Assembly: GCF_003432485.1 (NCBI RefSeq)
Contig: NZ_QVNQ01000005.1
Location: forward strand, 1-64,000
Source of the DNA: Actinomadura spongiicola
GTDB lineage: Bacteria; Actinomycetota; Actinomycetes; Streptosporangiales; Streptosporangiaceae
DNA: 64,000 bases
Direction: 5' to 3'
Shown: positions 1-7,630 of the stretch, piece after piece
Layout of the letters: every line of letters starts with the position of its first letter
How positions within the stretch are numbered: the stretch's first letter is position 1
Notes under the pieces: generated by a model
Told to the model about the DNA's origin: nothing
Databases searched by the model: none
The model's input: only the letters and a program-made list of their open reading frames with translations
Position numbers and translations under genes: made by a program

Positions 1-86
1 CCCTGCGGCCTCCTCGGAGCGGGCGGCACCACCCGCTGGAACAGCTCCCACAACTCCTCCGGCACCAGCCGCTCGACCATCTCCAC
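1..86 (-). CDS. IS5-family transposase, N-terminal fragment cut by window edge
   Basis: The reverse strand reads a start followed by VERLVPEELWELFQRVVPP, the characteristic opening of actinobacterial IS5-family DDE transposases. Only about 27 residues lie inside the window, so the catalytic DDE triad cannot be seen. The start is either the ATG at 80 or the in-frame GTG at 86. The stretch from 87 to about 125 is probably the element's terminal region, because the neighbouring small gene ends abruptly there. Identification rests on recalled family similarity of a short segment. Confidence 0.7.
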   Translation of the reverse strand, partial: MEMVERLVPEELWELFQRVVPPAPRRPQ

Positions 87-125
87 GGCCGCAGACTACC
101 GGCGCCAACCCAAATGAGATGACGT

Positions 126-341
126 CTAAGTGAGCGAGACGAACTCGCCGCCGACGAGTTCGAGGACCACGGTATCCGGTAGCCGGATCGGCCCTTCGTC
201 GGAGACGGCACAGAGCCGCCAGAGCGCCGCGATCTCCACGCCGAGAAGGTGTTCGCGGTACTGGTCAAGGAAGCGGGTTTCTTCGGACGTCATGATGTCG
301 CAAGTCGGGGAGGCGCAGCCCGATCGACCAAGGTCATCCAT
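126..341 (-). pseudogene. hypothetical gene truncated by the insertion element
   Basis: A 71-codon reading frame runs toward the transposase fragment and stops with a TAG made from bases at the presumed insertion-element end (about 126). The better start may be the internal ATG at 290 (MTSEETRFLDQY), giving about 55 residues. The segment has balanced composition with acidic and hydrophobic residues, unlike the arginine-rich shadow frames around it. I do not recognise the family. The most economical reading is a small gene whose 3' end was displaced by the IS5 insertion. From 342 to 605 I see no gene. Confidence 0.4.
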
Positions 342-605
342 ACTCCGAGGCCGTCCCCAACACGACGATCACCCTAACGAATAGCAGCCGGCCCGCGCCC
401 CCATAACCCCGTCGCAAAACCGTACCCACGATGGTGATGTCGTCAGCGAGAGCGATCAGCCGACGCTCTGTTCGGCTCGGGCGCGGGTCGGTGTGAGCCG
501 GAGGGAGGCCAGGTCTCTGTGACGGCCTGGCGCCCTGTCTCATCGAGGCCGGCGTGCGCGCAGGTGACGCGAGCGAATGTCGGTCCTGGTCGTCAGACTG
601 CTGGG

Positions 606-1058
606 ATGGCGACGTGGGAACAGTTCGAGGCCGAGGCCGATGAGCTCGCATCAGTGGTGAAGGTCCGATTCCAAGGAGCCAAGACCCACATCCTGGCGAC
701 GTTGCGCAAGAACGGGGCGCCGCGGGTGAGCGGAAGCGAGGTCGACTTCGTTGCGGGGGAATTGTCGTTCGGCTCGATGTCGAACGCGGTGAAGGCTCTC
801 GATCTGCGGCGGGACGGCCGGTGCGCGATCCACGCGCATCCGGGTGAGGGCGGTGACGTCAAGGTCGCCGGTGTCGCGGTCGAGGTCACCGACCCTCGGG
901 AGAAGCGCGCCTTCACCACGGGTTCTGAGCCCCCCGGCGATTTCCATGTGTTCCGTCTCGATCTCCACGAAGCCGTGGTCACGGCGGTCGAGGACGACGA
1001 GCTCGTGATCCGGCTCTGGCGCCCCGGCCGCCCAGTGGAGACCTTCAGACGCACGTGA
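606..1058 (+). CDS. pyridoxamine 5'-phosphate oxidase-like / FDOR split-barrel flavoprotein
   Basis: 150 residues beginning MATWEQFEAEA at the ATG at 606; a longer upstream frame is rejected because its first 29 residues lack family character. The protein resembles the flavin/deazaflavin oxidoreductase split barrel: an N-terminal helix, then KVRFQGAKTHILATLRKNG followed by strands ending in VDFVAGELSFGSMS, where the family holds FMN or F420. In actinobacteria such proteins bind FMN, F420, heme or biliverdin, and substrates are usually unknown. It stands alone between the truncated locus and the convergent LLM gene, so context gives no substrate. The fold assignment is fairly sure, the reaction is not. 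Confidence 0.75.
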   Translation: MATWEQFEAEADELASVVKVRFQGAKTHILATLRKNGAPRVSGSEVDFVAGELSFGSMSNAVKALDLRRDGRCAIHAHPGEGGDVKVAGVAVEVTDPREKRAFTTGSEPPGDFHVFRLDLHEAVVTAVEDDELVIRLWRPGRPVETFRRT

Positions 1059-1126
1059 TCACCGGGATGCGCCACCGGGGCTTACCCGAGGCTTGAGGAA
1101 CCCAGGAACCGCGGTCGGTGCGCTGG

Positions 1127-2008
1127 TCAGTTCGGGAGATGCGCGGCGAGTTCCTCCCACTGCCGTATGGGCGGGACATGTGCTTCGGCGGTCAGGAGGT
1201 GGAGGCTGACGTGGTCGGCTCCGGCGTCGAGGTGTTCGTGGACGCGGTGGGCGATGTCCTCGGCGAGGCCGTGGGCGACGATCGCGTCGACGAGCCGGTC
1301 GTCGAGCGCGTCCGGGGAGGGGTGTCCGAGACCGCGCAGCAGGTCGCGGCGGTTGGGGAGGGCGGCCTCGGCCGTGGTGCGGGCCAGTTCGCCGGTGTGT
1401 TCGCGGTCGTGGCCGAGTACGCACAGTTGGGTGACGGCGAGGAGGCGGTCGTCTCCGAGGGTCTTGCGGGCGGTGGAGGTGTATTCGGTGGGCATGCCCA
1501 GCACGGTCGCGCCCTGGGTGCGTTCGGCGGCCAGCGCCAGCATGCCGGGGTCCAGGGCGGCCAGTACGCGGTGTGGTGAATTCGTCGTGGCGGGTGGTCC
1601 GAACGGGGCGGTGTCGAGCGCGTCGAGGTAGGAGCGCATGGTGGCCAGGGGCGGTCCGAAGCGGTGGCCGCGGATGTCCTCGGCCAGGCTCGGGTGACCG
1701 TCCCACAGGCCGAGCAGGAATCGTCCGTGGAAGGCCTCCTGGAGGGTGCGTTGTGCGGCGGCGGCCGTGACCGCGTCGCGTGCGTAGATGTCGGCCATGC
1801 CGGCGGCCACGGTGATCCGCCGGGTGGCCGCCAGCAGAAGAGCGGCCTGCGCCATGGCTTCGCGTCCCGTGGTCTCGGGGAACCACAGGGTGCCATAGCC
1901 GAGATCTTCGATCGCGGCCGCGGCCTGCCGGACATCGGCGGCGGAGAGGAGGTCGAAGTCCCCCGCCCAGATCCCGACACGTCCGAGGCCGGGTGCGCGG
2001 GGGCTCAC
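1127..2008 (-). CDS. LLM-class F420-dependent oxidoreductase
   Basis: 293 residues with a luciferase-like TIM-barrel pattern: GRVGIWAGDFDLLSAADV at the start, ETTGREAMAQAALLLAATRR in the first third, and the barrel segment FLLGLWDGHPSL. It looks like the actinobacterial TIGR03620-type LLM oxidoreductases, which use F420 and reduce or oxidise unknown small organic substrates in the cytoplasm. The GTG start overlaps the stop of the upstream NmrA gene by four bases (GTGA), so the two are one operon with coupled translation. That operon is divergent from a TetR gene, its probable repressor. Substrate cannot be inferred. Confidence 0.85.
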   Translation of the reverse strand: MSPRAPGLGRVGIWAGDFDLLSAADVRQAAAAIEDLGYGTLWFPETTGREAMAQAALLLAATRRITVAAGMADIYARDAVTAAAAQRTLQEAFHGRFLLGLWDGHPSLAEDIRGHRFGPPLATMRSYLDALDTAPFGPPATTNSPHRVLAALDPGMLALAAERTQGATVLGMPTEYTSTARKTLGDDRLLAVTQLCVLGHDREHTGELARTTAEAALPNRRDLLRGLGHPSPDALDDRLVDAIVAHGLAEDIAHRVHEHLDAGADHVSLHLLTAEAHVPPIRQWEELAAHLPN

Positions 2009-2931
2009 GCGCCCTGGCCCGCGGTGCGTGAGGAGTTCATGAACACCGAGATCTGGGCGGCGCCGGTGCGTTCCAGCCAGGTGGAGAAGTCCATCGCGGC
2101 AGGGTGGATCCGCCGGGTGGCCGCGATGTCCGCGCGGTAGCCGCGTTCGTTGAGCCATTCGTTGGCATAGGCGAAGTCCTCGCTCAGGTTCCGGATCGCC
2201 TCGATCGGGATCTGGACGTAGGGCAGCGATATCCCGAGCGCCTCGCCGATGGCCTCGGCGACCTGGACCGGGGTGAGTTCGTCGGCGGCCAGGGAGACCG
2301 CCCGGCCGATCCACTCCTCGGGGTGGCGGAACGCCAGCTCGGTGATGAAGCCCACGTCGTCGACGGCCATGATCTGCTGGGCCGTGTCCGGTGCGAGCCC
2401 GGTGGTCAGGGTCCCGTTCCGCAGCGCGTATCCGCCGGTGAAGTTCTCCATGAAGGAGACCGGCCGCAAGATCGTCGCGGGCAGGCCGAGATGGGCGATG
2501 TGCTGCTCGATCCGCCACTTGCTGACCAGGTTCACCGGCACCTTCTCGGTGGGGTGGCGGTCCGCGCCGGCGACCGAGGTGAACACCAGGTGCCCGACGC
2601 CGGCGTCGTGCGCGGCCTCGGCGACGTTCACGCCCCAGCGCACCTCGTCCTCGGTCGTGAAGTCCGGCGCGGTGCCGGGCGAGCCGACCGTGGGCTGGAC
2701 GCTGAACAGCCCCCAGGCGCCCTCGGCCGCCGCGGTCACGGAATCGACGTCCTCCATTCGCGCCCGGACCACCTGCGCGCCGACCCTCGCCAGCGCCTGG
2801 GCCTGTATCCCGTTCGGGTCCCGGGTGAGCGCACGCACCTGCCAGCCACCGCGCAGCAGGTGGCGCGTCACGGCCCTGCCCTGCAGGCCGGTCGCTCCCA
2901 CCACCACGACGGTCTTGTTCGTCGGCGTCAC
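2005..2931 (-). CDS. NmrA/HSCARG-type NAD(P)-binding protein
   Basis: 308 residues. The N-terminus carries the Rossmann dinucleotide motif GATGLQG (residues 12-18) after a beta strand of valines, followed by an atypical-SDR body with FTSVAGADRH and a RPVSFMENF segment typical of the NmrA/HSCARG family. Members bind NAD(P)H, some as redox sensors and others as quinone or azo reductases; the catalytic YxxxK of classical SDRs is not evident. First gene of a two-gene operon with the LLM oxidoreductase. Its start lies 40 bases from the left arm of a palindrome shared with the divergent TetR gene. Confidence 0.85.
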   Translation of the reverse strand: MTPTNKTVVVVGATGLQGRAVTRHLLRGGWQVRALTRDPNGIQAQALARVGAQVVRARMEDVDSVTAAAEGAWGLFSVQPTVGSPGTAPDFTTEDEVRWGVNVAEAAHDAGVGHLVFTSVAGADRHPTEKVPVNLVSKWRIEQHIAHLGLPATILRPVSFMENFTGGYALRNGTLTTGLAPDTAQQIMAVDDVGFITELAFRHPEEWIGRAVSLAADELTPVQVAEAIGEALGISLPYVQIPIEAIRNLSEDFAYANEWLNERGYRADIAATRRIHPAAMDFSTWLERTGAAQISVFMNSSRTAGQGA

Positions 2932-2971
2932 TGTCTCTCCCTCGCGTCCGCGCAGAAGACGAACCGCCCTT

Positions 2972-3026
2972 AAATGGGGTGGTCCACCGGTTATCGTCCG
3001 CTACGATATGGAGGACCGCCCCATTT
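2972..3026. promoter_or_regulatory. nested palindromic operator between NmrA/LLM operon and TetR gene
   Basis: An outer inverted repeat pairs AAATGGGGTGGTCC (2972-2985) with GGACCGCCCCATTT (3013-3026), matching 13 of 14 bases. Inside it a second, perfect repeat pairs TATCGT (2992-2997) with ACGATA (3003-3008). The two dyads share nearly the same centre, near 3000. Position between divergent genes makes it the likely TetR operator and perhaps the promoter overlap for both units. Confidence 0.7.
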
Positions 3027-3048
3027 ATCAAGTCGCCAGGAGTGCCCA

Positions 3049-3627
3049 GTGTCCAAGGACGCCGCCGTGCCGCCCCGCCAGCGGATGCGCGCCGACGCCC
3101 GCCGCAACGTCGACCGGATCATCGCCGCAGCGGGCGCCCTGATCGCCGAGCACGGCGCCGATGCCTCCTTGGAGGAGGTCGCCCGCCGCGCGGGAGTCGG
3201 CTCGGCCACCCTGCACCGGCACTTCCCCTCCCGGCAGGCGCTTCTGGAGGCGGTCTTCAAAGATCGCGTGGAGGCTCTGTGCGCCAAGGCCGACGACCTG
3301 CTCGGCGCCCCCGATCCGGGCGAAGCGCTGCTCACCTGGCTCCGCGCCGTCGGCGCACACGCGGTGGCCAACCGGGGCCTGGGCGCGTCACTGATGGGCG
3401 GCGGCGACCCGACCCTCGGTAGTACCTGTCATGACATGATCACCAACGCTGGCGATGCCCTCCTCGCTCGCGCCCGAGCGGCGGACGCCGTGCGCCCTGA
3501 CATCGCCATCACCCATCTGTTGAAGCTCGTCAGCGCCATCGCCCTGGCCACCGAGCAGGAACCCGACGGCCCCGCCGAAGCCGACTGTCTGCTGGCGATC
3601 GCCATCGACGGCGTACGCCCACATTGA
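3049..3627 (+). CDS. TetR/AcrR-family transcriptional regulator
   Basis: 192 residues. Residues 10-60 form the TetR N-terminal DNA-binding domain, with the helix-turn-helix seen as LEEVARRAGVGSATLHRHFP followed by RQALLEAVF. The C-terminal ligand domain resembles the SbtR-like class with a GEALLTWLRAVGAHA helix. The GTG at 3049 is chosen because CCAGGAG ends seven bases upstream and because the frame further upstream runs through the operator. Divergent from the NmrA/LLM operon, it probably represses that operon and itself. The last codons abut a Tn3 transposase remnant, so the natural C-terminus could have been altered slightly. Confidence 0.88.
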   Translation: MSKDAAVPPRQRMRADARRNVDRIIAAAGALIAEHGADASLEEVARRAGVGSATLHRHFPSRQALLEAVFKDRVEALCAKADDLLGAPDPGEALLTWLRAVGAHAVANRGLGASLMGGGDPTLGSTCHDMITNAGDALLARARAADAVRPDIAITHLLKLVSAIALATEQEPDGPAEADCLLAIAIDGVRPH

Positions 3628-3639
3628 ACCTGCCACTCA

Positions 3640-3810
3640 CAAAGTACGTCGGGGCCAGACCGGCGTTGATCGTCTGAACCGGGACAATGAACCGCAGCCC
3701 GTTGACCGAGGCCGGTAACCCGCCGCCCCACAGGCACACGATCGTGATCGACCGCTGGGCTTCGATCGCGTTGGCCGCGGCATGGGTCTCGACTTTGACA
3801 CACCACGGCC
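3640..3810 (-). pseudogene. tnpA: Tn3-family transposase (TnpA) fragment, catalytic-domain piece
   Basis: A reverse-strand segment reads ANAIEAQRSITIVCLWGGG, then ASVNGLRFIVPVQTINAG, matching the DDE region of actinobacterial Tn3 TnpA proteins (WGGG, ASxDGLRF, VPVxTINAG). About 50 residues are recognisable out of roughly 1000. The frame loses similarity after TYF near 3641 and has no start. It lies immediately before a metal-type ArsR regulator and a deleted transporter gene, so it is likely the relic of a metal-resistance transposon. Confidence 0.6.
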
Positions 3811-3828
3811 AAGGCATATCATCGCGTT

Positions 3829-4236
3829 GTGGTGATTGATTCCGATTGTGGAATGACTTCGTTGGACGGGCTGGCGCCGGCGGCCGCGCTGTTCCACTCG
3901 CTGGCCGATCCGGTGCGGTTGTCGATCGTGCAGCGGCTGGCGCGGGGCGAGGCGCGGGTGGTGGACCTGACACGGGAACTGGACATGGGCCAGTCGACGG
4001 TGTCCAAGCATCTGGCGTGCCTGCGCGGCTGCAAGCTGGTGGACTATCGCGCCGAGGGGCGCCAGTCGTTCTACTTCATCGCCGTCCCGGAACTGCTCGA
4101 CCTGCTGCGCTCGGCCGAGCACCTGTTGGCCGCCACCGACCGTGCCGTGGCGCTGTGCCCGACCTATGGCGCGGACGGTGACGCGCAGGTGGGCGGGCGT
4201 GGGCCTGAGGACCTCGGGGGAGCGGCGCGACCATGA
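3829..4236 (+). CDS. ArsR/SmtB-family metal-responsive repressor, CmtR-like
   Basis: 135 residues from a GTG GTG start at 3829. The winged-helix core runs from about 17 to 85 (LADPVRLSIVQRLARGEA, then MGQSTVSKHLACLRGCKLV). The CLRGC pair in the recognition helix and a later cysteine in ALCPTYG match the three metal-ligand cysteines of mycobacterial CmtR, which senses cadmium and lead. The stop overlaps the next gene's ATG (ATGA), so the two are translated together. The neighbour keeps the start of a cation-efflux protein, which supports a metal efflux role. The extreme C-terminus is low-complexity. Confidence 0.85.
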   Translation: MVIDSDCGMTSLDGLAPAAALFHSLADPVRLSIVQRLARGEARVVDLTRELDMGQSTVSKHLACLRGCKLVDYRAEGRQSFYFIAVPELLDLLRSAEHLLAATDRAVALCPTYGADGDAQVGGRGPEDLGGAARP

Positions 4237-4751
4237 CGGCGCTGCCGCCGCGGACGTCACCCGGCCTTTCTGTGAGACGCCGCGCGCTGCTGGCGCGGCG
4301 GGCCCGGTGGTTCGTGGCCGCGACCATCACCTACAACCTGGCCGAGGCGGTCGTGGCGATCGGCGCGGGGACGCCGGCCTCCAGCGGAATGTTCGGTCGC
4401 ACGATGCCCGCGCAGGTGCGGGACGCCTATGCCCGTGAGATGGCCGCCGCCCGCACCGCAACCGACCCCGCAGCCCGGTGGAGGCACCTGGAACGCGCGC
4501 ACATCCTGTCGCAACCCTGGCCGTGGCCGCACACCCGCAACCACATCGCCATGCTCGCCCTCGCCCTGGCTCAGCGCGACCGTCGCGAGGCGCTCGGGCA
4601 GGTCATGCGCATCGTCGTGGCCGCGCCCGGCTCGGCCCTGGGTCGCTATCCCGAGGGCAACACCGGACGTGCCCGCGTCGGCCTCACCCGGCCCATGCCC
4701 GTCCCCGACGACCTTGCCGCCCTGCTCGCCCGAGGTCGGCGCGGGGTCTGA
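4233..4751 (+). CDS. deletion fusion: cation-diffusion-facilitator N-terminus joined to DUF3703 protein
   Basis: The first 45 or so residues (RRARWFVAATITYNLAEAVV) match the cytoplasmic lead and first membrane helix of CDF-type cation transporters. After GAGTPASSG the frame switches to MPAQVRDAYAREMAAARTA and continues as a complete DUF3703 domain (HLERAHILSQPWPWPHTRNH, then EGNTGRARVG). Elsewhere ArsR, CDF and DUF3703 genes occur side by side, so an in-frame deletion here probably removed most of the transporter, leaving a 172-residue chimera with one membrane segment. Transport function must be lost; the DUF3703 part may still be made through coupling to the ArsR gene. Confidence 0.7.
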   Translation: MTALPPRTSPGLSVRRRALLARRARWFVAATITYNLAEAVVAIGAGTPASSGMFGRTMPAQVRDAYAREMAAARTATDPAARWRHLERAHILSQPWPWPHTRNHIAMLALALAQRDRREALGQVMRIVVAAPGSALGRYPEGNTGRARVGLTRPMPVPDDLAALLARGRRGV

Positions 4752-5254
4752 CGACGTGCGTGAGACACCGGAGACGCCGGCGTCGCGTGCCGGCGGTCGC
4801 GGACTCGTCGGTCGAGAACGCGACGCAGCCCGGCGCTGGTGGCGGCGCGGGGAGGCCTGGCGTCCCGGGTGAGCCCGAGTCGCGCGACACGCCAGGCACG
4901 TGCGGGGCGCCGATGCCCAACACCTGATCGTCGACGACAGTCGGTCGGGTCGCGCCGTGCGGGCGGTCGAAGATAAATCGGTTTGTGGCCGGGACTGTGA
5001 ACTACGGCCCTGCGCGGAGGCGTCCGTTCGCCGCCGCCTCGCCGCACGATGACGAATCTTGGGCCGGGCGCTGATCGGACGGCCGATGGCGGCCGAGATC
5101 GGCTCGTCCGCGATCGGCCTCCACGCTGACCTGCTCCTTTTTGACCGCGCCCCCGCCACCGACGTGACGGCGATCCGTGGCGTCCGCACCGTCCTGTCCC
5201 CAAATGTCCCGTCGATACCGCCCACACGCGCACAACCTCCGATTAAATGATCAG
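4752..5254. other. 503-base stretch without a supported gene
   Basis: No frame here shows convincing codon bias over its whole length. A forward segment at 5059-5190 (RALIGRPMAAEIGSSAIGLH, then ADLLLFDRAP and DVTAIRGVRTV) has a faint likeness to the C-terminal end of amidohydrolases and may be a relic. I see no RNA gene or clear repeat. Confidence 0.4.
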
Positions 5255-5704
5255 GTGCAACGTTCCACAGCCAAGTCCCTCAGCAGGATCACCCGCTGTC
5301 TCATCTGGGTCACCCTGGTGATTCTTTGGGCCGTCCTCGTGGCTCCCGGCCTATGGACGTACGTGACGGGCACCGAGACCAAGGCCTTCGTCGAACGATG
5401 CGATTCCCGCAGCGGCGCCGGAAGGACGGGAACTGTAACGACTTGCCACGGCTCGTGGGTTGTCGACGGCGTCCGCCACACCGGCAAGATCGACGGCGCT
5501 CGCCGCGCCGACCAAGGCAAAGAGGTCTCGGTGCGCGCGAACGGTTCCCGGACCACGAACGAGAAATCTCCGGGTTTCGCGCTTCAAACGACCGGCATCC
5601 TTCTTGCCATCGGCCTCGTCAACCATGTATGGGTCATTCCTCGAACCTTCAAGGCATACACGAGCGAGGAAGAGTCGCGAGACGATTCCGCAGCGTCTCA
5701 ATAG
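5255..5704 (+). CDS. hypothetical membrane protein with two membrane helices
   Basis: 149 residues from a GTG at 5255; the longer frame starting at 5177 adds a non-family leader. One helix lies near residues 12-35 (LIWVTLVILWAVLVAPGLW) and a second near 110-130 (TGILLAIGLVNHVWVIP). The roughly 70-residue loop between them is probably outside the cell and holds two cysteines about 18 residues apart that could form a disulfide. The tail is acidic. The layout resembles small actinobacterial DUF3592-like proteins, but I cannot name the family. No operon partner is apparent. Confidence 0.6.
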   Translation: MQRSTAKSLSRITRCLIWVTLVILWAVLVAPGLWTYVTGTETKAFVERCDSRSGAGRTGTVTTCHGSWVVDGVRHTGKIDGARRADQGKEVSVRANGSRTTNEKSPGFALQTTGILLAIGLVNHVWVIPRTFKAYTSEEESRDDSAASQ

Positions 5705-6130
5705 CCGGTCTCCCCGGGGCTCGCCGCCACGGGTGAGCCGGACTGACGTGCAAGAACTCCACGTCTGGTTGGACGATGCCGGTTCCGCTGGTGGAAAGGA
5801 CGCGGCACGGCAGCAGTGCCTGCGCGAGGGGCGCGGCTCTCAGGTAACGGCCGATCCCCGCGGCGGGCTTGTGCCCTTCTTCAGCCAGTCGACGTCGTAA
5901 GGCCCGCCGCGTACCGTACGGCACGCTGGCCGGGCCCGTCCCGAGGCCGGAGCCTAGGACGACCTGTCGGAGGCAGTCCACTGGGCCGGACAGTGACTAC
6001 CCGTCCATCGGAAATAGCGGAACGGTCGTTGGTGACGGCCGGCTTCCGGGGAATCCGGCCGTCACCCGCCGCGCACGCGAGAAGCAGGGCGTCTTACCAC
6101 CGAATTGCAGGGTGTTCCGTTGGAGGCGGA
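5705..6130. other. 426-base intergenic stretch
   Basis: A reverse frame covering 5649-5981 exists but overlaps the membrane-protein gene and lacks family features, so I do not call it. Apart from the strong hairpin at 6031-6066, listed separately, I see nothing definite. Confidence 0.4.
6031..6066 (-). terminator. hairpin terminator downstream of the SnoaL-like gene
   Basis: GGTGACGGCCGG (6031-6042) pairs perfectly with CCGGCCGTCACC (6055-6066) around a 12-base loop. It sits 65 bases beyond the stop of the minus-strand SnoaL-like gene. There is no U-tract, as is usual for high-GC actinobacteria. Confidence 0.6.
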
Positions 6131-6544
6131 CTACTTTTCGGGGGTCAGGGTCGGGCTGTTGTGGTAGGCGGCGATCAGCCATCGGGTGTCGCGCTTCTCG
6201 AAGACCCAGGTGGCGTTCACCTTGCGGTGGTCGTCGGTGATCTCGGTTTCGCCGGGGAAGAGAATGGCGGATTCGCTGATGACGATCGCGGCGTCTTGGC
6301 CGAGGAAGCGGATGCTGAGCTGCTTGTCGTAGGTGGAGCTGCCCTTGAGGGGGCCCGCGAAGCCCTGGGCCATGCTGCGGCGGATCGTCTCGCGGCCGTC
6401 GCGGAGTGAGCCGGGCAGGATGGCGGTCGCGTCCGTGGTGTAGTCGGCGACCATGCCGTCGGCGTCTCCGGCGGCCCACGCCTTGTAGGAGTCGGCCAGC
6501 ACGGCCTGGATCGCGGCCTCGTCCTCGACACGGGTGTTCGGCAT
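6131..6544 (-). CDS. SgcJ/EcaC-type SnoaL-like (NTF2-fold) protein
   Basis: 137 residues beginning MPNTRVEDEAAIQAVLADSY at the ATG at 6544, behind a GGGAGAA ribosome site; longer upstream starts are rejected on that basis. The pattern AIQAVLADSYKAWAAGDADG, FLGQDAAIVISESA and the closing RWLIAAYHNSPTL is that of the SgcJ/EcaC branch of the NTF2 superfamily. Members form small alpha+beta dimers with a hydrophobic pocket, and most have no known reaction. It lies 91 bases downstream of an ECF sigma gene on the same strand that itself carries a SnoaL-like tail, so co-transcription is likely. Confidence 0.8.
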   Translation of the reverse strand: MPNTRVEDEAAIQAVLADSYKAWAAGDADGMVADYTTDATAILPGSLRDGRETIRRSMAQGFAGPLKGSSTYDKQLSIRFLGQDAAIVISESAILFPGETEITDDHRKVNATWVFEKRDTRWLIAAYHNSPTLTPEK

Positions 6545-6635
6545 CGGGTTCTCCCTTGTGATCGGCTCGCCCGGGGTGTTCCGGTGAGTTCGCCGATACA
6601 TACCTGCGGGGTCGCCCGAACTCATCGCACCGTCG

Positions 6636-7592
6636 TCAGGGATTTTCGGTGGGCAGGTCGAAGGCCGTGAAGACTTCGGTGTCCTGGAACACCGAGTTCC
6701 GACTGATGCCGCTGGGGGTGACGGTGAAGATCTGGAGCGTGTGCAGCCGGTACGCGTCGCCGTCCCGCCGGTAGGCGGCGAATCCGGGCTGGCCGCCGTT
6801 GGCGGTGACCTCCTTGAGGAGCCAGTCCTTCCCGGCGGCGCCGAACACCCGGTCCATGAACAGCCCGTAGTTCTCGCGTCCGGTGAACCAGTTGAGCATC
6901 GGCGGCATCTCCATGAGGACGTCTTCGGTGATCAGCCGTTTGAGGGCCTCGACGTCGGCGAGTTCGAACGCCTTCATGTAGCGCTCGACCCAGGCGCGCT
7001 GTTCGGCCGCGGACGGCTCGCCGACCGATTCCTGCCGGATCCCGGTGTCCTTCAGACGGGCACGTGCCCGTTGCAGGGAGCTGTTCACCGACACGACGGT
7101 GGTGTCGAGGATCTCCGCCGTCTCGGACGCCGGGAAGCCGAGCACGTCACGCAGGATCAGCGTGCCGCGCTGCCGCGCCGACAGATGCTGCAGGGCGGAC
7201 GCGAACGCCAGCCGCAGGCTGCTGCGGTCGATCACGGTCACGGCCGGGTCGCCCGCCCCCAGCAGCGAGTCCGGCAGGGGCTGGAGCCAGGCGTGCTCTG
7301 CCGGGACGAGCGGCGCGAGCGGATCCGACGCGTCCACCAGCCCCGACGGCAGTGGCCTGCCGCCCCGGGCTCTAAGCGCGGTCAGGCAGGCGTTCGTCGC
7401 GATCCGGTACAGCCAGGTCCGCAGCGAACCGCGCGTCTCGTCGTAATGGGCGCGTGCCCGCCATGCCCGCAGATACGTCTCCTGAACAAGGTCCTCCGCG
7501 TCGTGGACGGACCCGAGCATCCGGTAGCAGTACGCGAGCAGCTCCGTCCGGAACGGCTCGATCCGACGGTCGAAGCCCTCTTCCCCCGACAT
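6636..7592 (-). CDS. ECF sigma factor with C-terminal SnoaL-like domain (SigG/TIGR02960 type)
   Basis: 318 residues from the ATG at 7592. Sigma region 2 spans about 10-80 (RTELLAYCYRMLGSVHDAED, TWLYRIATNACL); region 4 about 130-185 (LSARQRGTLILRDVLGFPA, then SVNSSLQRARARLK). The last 120 residues form a SnoaL-like domain (YMKAFELADVEALKRLITED, MLNWFTGREN). This matches the SigG/TIGR02960 group, in which regulation is often through the C-terminal domain rather than a separate anti-sigma factor; no anti-sigma gene is seen here. Its target could include the SnoaL-like gene downstream. Confidence 0.88.
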   Translation of the reverse strand: MSGEEGFDRRIEPFRTELLAYCYRMLGSVHDAEDLVQETYLRAWRARAHYDETRGSLRTWLYRIATNACLTALRARGGRPLPSGLVDASDPLAPLVPAEHAWLQPLPDSLLGAGDPAVTVIDRSSLRLAFASALQHLSARQRGTLILRDVLGFPASETAEILDTTVVSVNSSLQRARARLKDTGIRQESVGEPSAAEQRAWVERYMKAFELADVEALKRLITEDVLMEMPPMLNWFTGRENYGLFMDRVFGAAGKDWLLKEVTANGGQPGFAAYRRDGDAYRLHTLQIFTVTPSGISRNSVFQDTEVFTAFDLPTENP

Positions 7593-7630
7593 CACGCCAC
7601 GCCCCTTCTCCCGCCGCCCCGGCAACCATT

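Noticed and set aside
1059..1886. Reverse frame overlapping the LLM oxidoreductase
   Set aside because: Arginine/histidine-rich shadow of the LLM gene.
5649..5981. Reverse frame of 110 codons
   Set aside because: Overlaps the membrane-protein gene and lacks a ribosome site or family match.
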